A stretch of 64,000 nucleotides of DNA from Hydrogenophaga sp. PAMC20947. Its GTDB lineage: Bacteria; Pseudomonadota; Gammaproteobacteria; Burkholderiales; Burkholderiaceae_C. A program made the translations under genes and the position numbers. The notes beneath the pieces were generated by a model. It saw only the letters and a list, made by a program, of their open reading frames with translations, had not been told where the DNA came from and ran no database searches. Positions 57,758-64,000 of this stretch are shown in pieces (the stretch's first letter is position 1; each line of letters starts with the position of its first letter). The stretch spans positions 1,612,001-1,676,000 of the forward strand of contig NZ_CP039252.1 of NCBI RefSeq assembly GCF_004795855.1, read 5' to 3'.

Positions 57758-59659
57758 TCAGCGGCGGGGCTCGGGCACCAGGATCTTGACCTTGTAGCGC
57801 TCGCGCAGCACTTCATAGTAAGCCTGCCCTTCTGCAGCGACCAGCCACTGCGTGTATTGCTGGACTTCCTGGCCTTGGGGTTTGCCGGCGCCGCTGGCGC
57901 GTGGGAGGGTCTTTTCGATCTTCACGACCGCATAACCTTGCCCGTCGAGTTTCACACCCACCCAGGCTGGCAGCGTTTTCGTGTCGGCGCTCATCACAGC
58001 GCGCAGCACGGTTGCAGACAGGCCTTGTGGTTTGTCGCGCGCCACGGTGATGGTCGCGGCCATGGCCGAGGCATCTGCGCCGCCCTTGAACGCCTCCAGT
58101 TGCTTGAAGCCGGCTTCGTTCGCCAGCTCAGCGGAGCGGCGAGCGGTCAGCAGCGCGTTGACTGAATCACGCACTTCGGCCAGAGGACGGGTGCGGGCAG
58201 GCTGGTACTTCACGATACGGGCCGAAGCCAGCTGGCCAGGCGCAATTTCAATGGCTTCGGTGTTGCGCTTGTTTTGCACCGCATCGACGCCAAAAATGGC
58301 GGTGAGCATGCGTGCGTTGTTCAACGGGCCAGCTTGGGGGCCGGCCTGACGGGTCACACCCTGGAGCGTCTTGATTTCGAGCTTGAGGCGGTCTGCGGCG
58401 GGCTGCAGGCTGTCGGACTGCTCGTAGATCAGGTTGCCAAAGGACTCCGAGGCTTCGAGGAACAGCTTCTGGGCTTCCTGCTGCTTGAGGTCGGCTTCAA
58501 TTTCAGGCCGCATTTCTTCAAATGTCCTGGTCTTCGGCGCCTTGATGTCGGTGAGCTGGATGATGTGGAAGCCAAAGTCGGTTTCCACCACATCGGATAT
58601 CGCGCCCTTTTCCAACGAAAAGACCGTGTCTTCAAAGGGCTTGACCATGGCACCCCGGCCAAAGAAGTCCAGATCGCCGCCCTTGGCTGCAGAGCCGGGG
58701 TCTTGCGACTCGGCTGTGGCCACTGCCGCAAACGTCTCGGGTGCCTTGCGAACCTGCGCCAGCAAGGCCTGCGCTTTCTGGCGCACTTTTTCCTTTTCAG
58801 CTTCAGGCGCGCTTGCTGCGGCCGTCAACAGGATATGGCTGGCACGGCGCTCTTCGGGTCCCGACAAACGCGAGGCGTTCTGGTCGTAATAGGACTTCAC
58901 GTTCGCAGCGTCCAGCGTCACGTTCTTTTGCAGAGCAGCCGCGTCGAGCACCACGTATTGCACATCGGCTTGCTCGGGCGCCTGGAACTGGGCGCTGTTG
59001 TCTTTGTAAAACGCCTCTATTTCGGCTTCGGTCGGCTTGACCTGGGCCGTAAAATCGGTGGCGGCAAAACGCTGCACACGGACTTCGCGTTGCTGGAAGT
59101 AGGCGTCGAGCGCCAGGTTGGCCTGAGCGGGCAATGTGAACCCGGTGCCGACCACGCCCGCAACCACTTGGCGCTTGGACAGATCGTCGCGCAGGCGCGC
59201 TTCATACATGGCGGGCGTCATGCCCTGACGGCCCACCAACTGCGTATAGGCCTCAACGTCCAGCGTGCCGTCGGCGCGCCGCAGCGCAGCGATGTTGGGA
59301 TCTTCCTGCAGGGCACGGGCGAGATGCTGGTCGCTGGTGAGCAGGTGGAGCTTGGTCGCTGCCACGCTCAACACGCGATCACGCACCAGGCGGTCGAGTG
59401 TGGCAAAGCGCACTTCGTCGCTGTCCAGAAACTTCGAATCCAGCGTGGGATTGGCCTGCATCAGCTGCTGGGCCTCGGTGCGATGGGCCTGATCCCATTC
59501 GTCGCGGGTGATCTTCTGGCCATCGACAGAGGCCACTTTCTCACTGCCCTGGTTGCTGTCGCCCAGCCCCTGTACGCCAAACAGCACAAAGCCGGGAATG
59601 ATCAAGATCAGCAAAAAGCCCATCAGGTACTTTTTGTTATCGCGAATGGTATCGAACAT
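57758..59659 (-). CDS. ppiD: Periplasmic peptidyl-prolyl isomerase PpiD/SurA-like
   Basis: A 633-residue inner-membrane-anchored chaperone that helps outer-membrane and secreted proteins fold. A single N-terminal helix (about residues 12-32, KYLMGFLLILIIPGFVLFGV) anchors it. A SurA-like chaperone region with VDGQKITRDEWDQAHR follows. A parvulin domain near 265-360 has RASHILL, AKGGDLDFFGRGAMVKPFEDTVFSL and TDFGFHIIQLTDI. The C-terminus repeats chaperone sequence. Family length is about 620-650. It is preceded by the hupB/tRNA-Val unit and its terminator. Confidence 0.95.
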   Translation of the reverse strand: MFDTIRDNKKYLMGFLLILIIPGFVLFGVQGLGDSNQGSEKVASVDGQKITRDEWDQAHRTEAQQLMQANPTLDSKFLDSDEVRFATLDRLVRDRVLSVAATKLHLLTSDQHLARALQEDPNIAALRRADGTLDVEAYTQLVGRQGMTPAMYEARLRDDLSKRQVVAGVVGTGFTLPAQANLALDAYFQQREVRVQRFAATDFTAQVKPTEAEIEAFYKDNSAQFQAPEQADVQYVVLDAAALQKNVTLDAANVKSYYDQNASRLSGPEERRASHILLTAAASAPEAEKEKVRQKAQALLAQVRKAPETFAAVATAESQDPGSAAKGGDLDFFGRGAMVKPFEDTVFSLEKGAISDVVETDFGFHIIQLTDIKAPKTRTFEEMRPEIEADLKQQEAQKLFLEASESFGNLIYEQSDSLQPAADRLKLEIKTLQGVTRQAGPQAGPLNNARMLTAIFGVDAVQNKRNTEAIEIAPGQLASARIVKYQPARTRPLAEVRDSVNALLTARRSAELANEAGFKQLEAFKGGADASAMAATITVARDKPQGLSATVLRAVMSADTKTLPAWVGVKLDGQGYAVVKIEKTLPRASGAGKPQGQEVQQYTQWLVAAEGQAYYEVLRERYKVKILVPEPRR

Positions 59660-59715
59660 GCAATGAAGCCCTGCAACATGAACCAGGCACCCCCAAAAGA
59701 GGCGACTGGCGCGAA

Positions 59716-59747
59716 CAAGAAAAAAGGCGAACCCGGGTTCGCCTTTT
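59716..59747 (-). terminator. Terminator of the hupB/tRNA-Val unit
   Basis: A perfect 26-base palindrome AAAAGGCGAACCC/GGGTTCGCCTTTT (59722-59747) with a T run on the minus strand lies six bases beyond tRNA-Val. Confidence 0.93.
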
Positions 59748-59752
59748 AATCG

Positions 59753-59828
59753 TGGTGGGTGCTGACGGGGTCGAACCGCCGACCTACGCCGTGTAAAGGC
59801 GCCGCTCTGCCAACTGAGCTAAGCACCC
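59753..59828 (-). tRNA. tRNA-Val (anticodon TAC)
   Basis: A 76-base cloverleaf with acceptor GGGTGCT/AGCACCC, D arm AGCTCAGTTGGCAGAG, anticodon loop TTTACAC with TAC, and T arm GGCGGTTCGACCCCGTC. ACCA is encoded at the 3' end. It follows hupB by 19 bases. Confidence 0.97.
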
Positions 59829-59847
59829 CACCGAAAAACTCAGGTGC

Positions 59848-60120
59848 TCAGTTCAGAGCATCTTTCAATGCCTTGCCTGGACGGAACTTCGGCACCTTGG
59901 CGGCCTTGATTTTAATCTCTTCGCCAGTGCGGGGGTTGCGACCCTTGCGCGCTGGGCGCTTGGTCACGGCGAACGACCCAAAACCCACCAACGAAACCGT
60001 ACCGCCTTTTTTCAGCGTGGTGCGGATGGCGACGATGGTGGAGTCCAGTGCACGCGTTGCTGCTGCCTTGGAAATGTCGGCATTCTTGGCAATGTGCTCA
60101 ACGAGTTCGGTCTTATTCAC
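59848..60120 (-). CDS. hupB: DNA-binding protein HU
   Basis: The 90-residue histone-like nucleoid protein that bends and compacts DNA as a dimer. [26 protein letters not shown], the beta-arm [30 protein letters not shown] and [16 protein letters not shown] are all conserved. A GAGGGG site precedes the ATG. The tRNA-Val gene lies directly downstream and probably shares its transcript, as in many Burkholderiales. Confidence 0.97.
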   Translation of the reverse strand: MNKTELVEHIAKNADISKAAATRALDSTIVAIRTTLKKGGTVSLVGFGSFAVTKRPARKGRNPRTGEEIKIKAAKVPKFRPGKALKDALN

Positions 60121-60436
60121 AGATAGCCCCTCTTAAAATGATTTGAAAAATTCGTGTGTGCCAGCAAACGCCACCATGGTGCGCGCCGCGTCCAGATCTG
60201 AACGGCTGGGTCGCTCGAAATCGCAATGGCTCTGACACGCAGGCCAGACAAAGCTGGGTGATTAGACCCATGGGGCGAGCCCCCTGTCAATACGCATTCT
60301 TCAGAAGATGCGGCGCAGACAGCGCGAAACCAAATATTCTAGACGCAACAAGCCACAGCTCAGGTGCAGAGTGTGAAATTTGCACAGAGAAATTCCCCAC
60401 ACAACCACACCCCACACCCATCAACCCGAATCGAAC
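60121..60436. other. Intergenic region holding the hupB promoter
   Basis: No gene is supported here. It should hold the hupB promoter; AT-rich sequence around 60330-60350 (AAATATTCTAGACG) is a candidate -10 region, but I cannot define a full promoter. Confidence 0.4.
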
Positions 60437-61542
60437 TCAAGACGCCAGCGCCGCAGCGATGGCTTTCCCGACATCGGCGGTGCCCGCCGAGCCATTGAGA
60501 TCAGGCGTGCGTGGCGCTCCGCTTCCGGGTTGCAACACGGCTTCAATCGCGGACATCACAGCGTCGTGCGCCTGGCGGTAGCCCAGGTGATCGAGCATCA
60601 TGGCGCCGCACCAGATCTGGCCTATCGGATTGGCAATGCCGCGCCCTGCGATGTCGGGTGCCGACCCGTGCACCGGCTCAAACAACGAGGGGTGGACGCG
60701 ATCGGGGTTGAGGTTGGCGCTGGGGGCGATGCCGATGGTGCCGGTACAGGCCGGGCCCAGATCGCTCAGGATGTCCCCGAACAAATTGCTGCCCACGACC
60801 ACATCAAAAAATCGGGCCGTTGCACAAAATGGGCGGTGAGGATGTCAATGTGGAATTTGTCGACAGTGATGTCGGGGTACTGCTTGGCCATCTCGGCCAC
60901 ACGCTCGTCCCAGTAAGGCATGGTGATAGCGATGCCGTTGGACTTGGTCGCGCTGGTCAGGTGCTTTTTGGGGCGGGAGCGCGCCACCTCAAAGGCGTGG
61001 CGCAACACGCGATCGACGCCGATCCGCGACATCACCGTTTCCTGCACCACGATTTCCCGGTCGGTGCCCGCGAACATGCGCCCCCCAATGCTTGAATATT
61101 CACCTTCGGTGTTTTCGCGCACGATCACCATGTCGATCTCACCGGGTTGTCGGGGCGAACCATCGCGCCGCACCACCGGGGCGGTCACACCGGGCATGAG
61201 TTTCGCTGGGCGGATGTTCACATACTGGTCGAACTCACGGCGGAACAGCAGCAACGAGCCCCACAACGAAATGTGATCCGGGACGCTGTCGGGCCAACCC
61301 ACAGCGCCAAAGTAAATCGCATCGTGCCCGCCGATCTGCTCCTTCCAGTTGTCGGGCAGCATCTTGCCGTGCTGCTCAAAGTAGCGGCAGCTGGAGAAGT
61401 CGAAGTGATCAAAGGCCAGCGGAATGTTGAAGCGGGTGGCCGCGGCTTCCATCACACGCAGACCTTCGGGCATCACTTCCTGGCCAATGCCGTCGCCCGC
61501 GATCACGGCGATGCGATGGGTTTTGGAAGGGTTTTTGTTCAT
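60437..61542 (-). pseudogene. Tartrate dehydrogenase-like gene with a frameshift
   Basis: An isocitrate/isopropylmalate-family NAD dehydrogenase closest to tartrate dehydrogenase/decarboxylase (TtuC). The first part reads IAVIAGDGIGQEVMPEGLRV through YDRxx-like SRxSRPKKHLTSATKSNGI to the metal site region HFVQRPDF. There the frame shifts, and the remainder VVGSNLFGDILSDLGPACTGTIGIAPSANLNP, FEPVHGSAPDIAGRGIANPIG continues in the next frame. The break is at a run of six A on the plus strand (60806-60811); one more base restores D-F-F-D-V-V and a 368-residue protein. A sequencing error is as likely as a true mutation. The start overlaps the hydrolase stop as ATGA. Confidence 0.88.
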
Positions 61543-62438
61543 GACTGACTCCTGTCGGGATGTTCGAGAAAAAAGGCAAGGACTTCCTGGATCAAGGCAT
61601 CGGGCGCTTCTTCGGCCAGGTAGTGCCCGCAGGGCAAAGTCGCACCCGAGACATGCGTGGCGCATTCGCGCCACAACTCGAGCACATTAAAACAACGCGC
61701 CACGGTGCCGTGCTCACCCCAAAGCACACGCAGGGGCTGCACCAGCTTTCGGCCGGCGGCCAAATCGGCGCGATCGTGCTCAAGATCGAGACTGGCACTG
61801 GCCCGGTAGTCTTCACAAATCGACTCAGCGGTGCCGGGCAGTGCCAGACACCGCTCGTATTCCGCGAGCGCGGCAGGGTGAAACACGCCCAGGCCCGCAA
61901 ACCGGTTGCCCATGACGCTGTGCAGGTAACGCGCTGGGTCGGCCGCGATGAGTGCTTCGGGCAGCGGCGATGGCTGGATCAGGAAAAACCAGTGCCAATA
62001 AGCCCGCGCAAAGGCTTCGGTGGTCTGCTGGTACATCGCCAGGGTGGGAGCAATATCGAGCAGCATCAGGCGTGCGACTGCTTGAGGGTGATCCACCGCA
62101 AGCCGGTGTGCCACGCGCGCGCCACGGTCGTGTGCGAGCACTGAAAACCGGTGAAACCCATGCGCCTGCATCACCGCGATGGCGTCCAGCGCCATGGTTC
62201 TTTTGCTGTGCGCTTGGTGGTCGGTGGTGGCCGCAGGCCGTGCCGAATCGCCATAACCCCGCACATCCATGAGCACCACGGTGAAACGCGCCATCAGGGT
62301 CGGCAGTACACGGTGCCACATGGTCATGCTCTGCGGGTGCCCATGCAACAGCAACAAAGCGGGGCCATGACCACCCGAACGCGAGTGCAGGCGCACGCCT
62401 GCTCTCTCAACGGCTTTGACAGTCAGATAATCCAGCAT
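61539..62438 (-). CDS. Alpha/beta hydrolase, haloacetate dehalogenase-like
   Basis: A 299-residue alpha/beta hydrolase. LLLHGHPQSMTMWHRV forms the oxyanion region, VRGYGDSARP follows, and the nucleophile is the aspartate in LAHDRGARVAHRLAVDHP, the signature of fluoroacetate dehalogenases and epoxide hydrolases rather than serine esterases. LPCGHYLAEEAPD supplies the catalytic His. Substrate unknown. It is translationally coupled to the tartrate-dehydrogenase-like gene and divergent from a LysR regulator. Confidence 0.87.
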   Translation of the reverse strand: MLDYLTVKAVERAGVRLHSRSGGHGPALLLLHGHPQSMTMWHRVLPTLMARFTVVLMDVRGYGDSARPAATTDHQAHSKRTMALDAIAVMQAHGFHRFSVLAHDRGARVAHRLAVDHPQAVARLMLLDIAPTLAMYQQTTEAFARAYWHWFFLIQPSPLPEALIAADPARYLHSVMGNRFAGLGVFHPAALAEYERCLALPGTAESICEDYRASASLDLEHDRADLAAGRKLVQPLRVLWGEHGTVARCFNVLELWRECATHVSGATLPCGHYLAEEAPDALIQEVLAFFLEHPDRSQS

Positions 62439-62502
62439 GTCCTCAGCGTATCGCCATTTTGAGCAAGAATAGGAAAACGAATTATTGCCCTGAAGGAATC
62501 AA

Positions 62503-63474
62503 TTGGACCGATCCGACCTTGAACTCGTGTTGGCGGTGCGCCGCCATGGCAGCCTGGCGCAGGCCGCTCAAACGCTGTGTGTCGCACCGCCGGTGGTCAG
62601 CAAGCGCCTGGCCTCGCTGGAAGCCCGCTTGGGGCTGCGCCTGTTTCAACGAACCACCCGGCGGGTCAGCCCAACGGCCGAGGGCGAAACCTTGTGCGAT
62701 CGGGCGGTGGGGCTGCTTCAGGCCTTCGAATCGGTGGAATCGGAGCTGCGCGAGCACCACCGGGAACCCACAGGGCCCATTCGTCTGGCGGCCACCTTCG
62801 GCTTCGGCCGCCGCTGGCTGGGCCCGGTACTGGCCGCGTTTCAGGCGCACCACCCAAAAGTCACGGTACAGCTGCAGCTCACAGAGCAACTGCCCGACTT
62901 GGCGGTTGAGGGGTTTGATGCGGCCGTCTGGCTCTGGGCACTGCCCGGCGAGCGCAGCGCCGAATGGATGGCCCGGCGCCTGGCGCCCAACCAACGTGTG
63001 CTTGTGGCCAGTCCTGCCTATCTGGCCCGGCGTGGCGTTCCCGGACAAGCGGGTGCACTGGCCACCCACGATTGCCTGGTGGTGCGCGAAAACGGGACGG
63101 GACCTGGGGAGCGCTACGACCATTGGCGCCTGTGGAACGCCGACGATCAACAAACCCACCATGTACCTGTACAGGGGCCGTTGTCGAGCAATTCGGGCGA
63201 GATGGTGCGGGACTGGTGCCTGAGCGGCCAAGGCATCATGCTGCGCAGCCTGTGGGACGTCGCACCCCAGCTGGCCAGCGGAGCGCTCATTCAGGTGCTC
63301 CCGGCGTATTCCATGCCCGATGCAGACATCCACTGGCTGGCGCCCTACCGGGCCCAGGTGCCCCGCCGAATCCGGTTGCTGACAGACTTTGTGGCCCAGG
63401 CATTTAGCGAGGAGCCATGGAGGATCAGACCGCTCGGGGTGGACGCACCACCAGGCTCACGCCCAGTGCTGTGA
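62503..63474 (+). CDS. LysR-family regulator
   Basis: A 323-residue LysR regulator. Winged helix at residues 4-62 (LELVLAVRRHGSLAQAAQTL and VSKRLASLEARLGLRLFQRTTRRV) followed by the ligand-binding domain. The start is a TTG at 62503 preceded by GAAGGA five bases upstream; no ATG or GTG precedes the helix. It probably controls the divergent hydrolase/tartrate-dehydrogenase-like pair. Its 3' end overlaps the convergent permease gene by 50 bases. Confidence 0.9.
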   Translation: MDRSDLELVLAVRRHGSLAQAAQTLCVAPPVVSKRLASLEARLGLRLFQRTTRRVSPTAEGETLCDRAVGLLQAFESVESELREHHREPTGPIRLAATFGFGRRWLGPVLAAFQAHHPKVTVQLQLTEQLPDLAVEGFDAAVWLWALPGERSAEWMARRLAPNQRVLVASPAYLARRGVPGQAGALATHDCLVVRENGTGPGERYDHWRLWNADDQQTHHVPVQGPLSSNSGEMVRDWCLSGQGIMLRSLWDVAPQLASGALIQVLPAYSMPDADIHWLAPYRAQVPRRIRLLTDFVAQAFSEEPWRIRPLGVDAPPGSRPVL

Positions 63475-64000
63475 GCGCGATACCAGCGATGGTGATCGGG
63501 CCAATGGGCTCGTCAAACAGCGTCCATGCGATCAGCGCTGTGCAGGGTGGCACCAGGTACATCAGGGTGGCCACCGATGCCGCCGCACCGCGTTGGATCA
63601 ACAGGTACAGCAAAGAGCTGCCGCCCAGTGTGAGCCCCAGCACCGACCAGGCCATGGCGCCCATCAGCTCGCCATTCCAGCGCATGCTTTCGGTCTCGGC
63701 GAGGGCCAATGGCAATGTCACCAACAGCGCGGCCAGCAGTTGCACGGTGTTTGCACTGCGCACGTCACAAGGCTTTACAAAGCGCTTTTGGTACAGGGTA
63801 CCGGCGGTGATGGACAGCAAGGCCATCACGGCAAACCCCAGGTTCACCCAGTTGGCCTGATCGCCCGGGCCGCCAGCGCCAAACTTGCGGGACACCACCA
63901 GCACCAGGCCAGCAAAGCCCAGCAGCAAGCCCACCCACTGGCGCCGGGAGACGTGCCCGTCGGACCCGCCCATGGCGCTCAGCCAGATGGCGGTGAGCAC
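63425..64000 (-). CDS. EamA/DMT-family permease, partial
   Basis: The last 191 residues of a drug/metabolite transporter-family membrane protein; the beginning lies beyond the window. About six hydrophobic helices remain, with LLLGFAGLVLVVSRKFG, VMALLSITAGTLYQKRF and the C-terminal EamA repeat YLVPPCTALIAWTLFDEPIGPITIAGIALTALGVSLV. Substrate cannot be inferred. It converges on, and overlaps, the LysR gene. Confidence 0.9.
   Translation of the reverse strand: MLTAIWLSAMGGSDGHVSRRQWVGLLLGFAGLVLVVSRKFGAGGPGDQANWVNLGFAVMALLSITAGTLYQKRFVKPCDVRSANTVQLLAALLVTLPLALAETESMRWNGELMGAMAWSVLGLTLGGSSLLYLLIQRGAAASVATLMYLVPPCTALIAWTLFDEPIGPITIAGIALTALGVSLVVRPPRAV

Noticed and set aside
59722..59747. The perfect 26-base palindrome next to tRNA-Val as an integration attachment site
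   Set aside because: It has the T run and position of a terminator and there is no integrase or duplicated tRNA end in the window.

Overview
The window is GC-rich DNA from a betaproteobacterium of the order Burkholderiales, and the gene content and protein sequences look most like Comamonadaceae. A Hydrogenophaga-like genome would fit, but genus cannot be proven from the sequence alone. Markers include the ppsA/ppsR pair, ActP with a DUF485 partner beside a DUF4212-type symporter, ahpCF, surE-pcm-nlpD, a six-gene hut operon using the HutF/HutG route, and GC-rich palindromic intergenic repeats.

Layout. 1-9.4 kb: the edge of a sodium:solute-symporter-domain gene, PEP synthase and its divergent regulator, then two divergent sodium/organic-acid symporter operons. 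9.4-11.8 kb: peroxide defence (ahpC, ahpF) with an OxyR-like site upstream. 12-19.4 kb: iron acquisition. A TonB-dependent siderophore receptor, a PiuC-type dioxygenase and an FMN hydroxyacid oxidase come first, then tonB-exbB-exbD-hemP. Two Fur-box-like palindromes sit inside probable promoters. 19.5-27.6 kb: housekeeping genes, including rlmD, a DnaQ/PolB-like exonuclease, nlpD, pcm and surE (no rpoS follows nlpD), and a quinone oxidoreductase. 27.8-34.9 kb: a Rieske demethylase-type oxygenase, its reductase, a HisC-like aminotransferase, an FAD 2-hydroxyacid dehydrogenase and a glutathione-dependent formaldehyde dehydrogenase, with a divergent LysR regulator.

35-51.3 kb is the histidine-utilisation region. 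It holds the HutC repressor, an amino-acid ABC transporter and hutHUDIFG. A block of sugar-acid catabolic genes (SDR, IlvD/Edd dehydratase, DenD-like dehydrogenase) lies between the transporter ATPase and hutC. A decayed copy of the ATPase 3' end abuts hutC, so the block looks like an insertion that split an ancestral transporter-hutC operon.

51.4-56.8 kb is a compact selenocysteine module on the minus strand: a thioredoxin-like fusion protein, a UGSC-family selenoprotein with an in-frame UGA, selA, selB and tRNA-Sec. It encodes most of the decoding machinery next to one of its likely clients; selD is not in the window. This is the most interesting locus.

57.6-64 kb: tRNA-His, ppiD, tRNA-Val, hupB, a frameshifted tartrate-dehydrogenase-like gene, an alpha/beta hydrolase with divergent LysR regulator, and the edge of a DMT-family permease.

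Other oddities are six in-frame 84-bp tandem repeats at the N-terminus of the FMN oxidase, a related GC-rich element inserted in frame in hutH, and a formaldehyde dehydrogenase whose normal start codon reads ACG.
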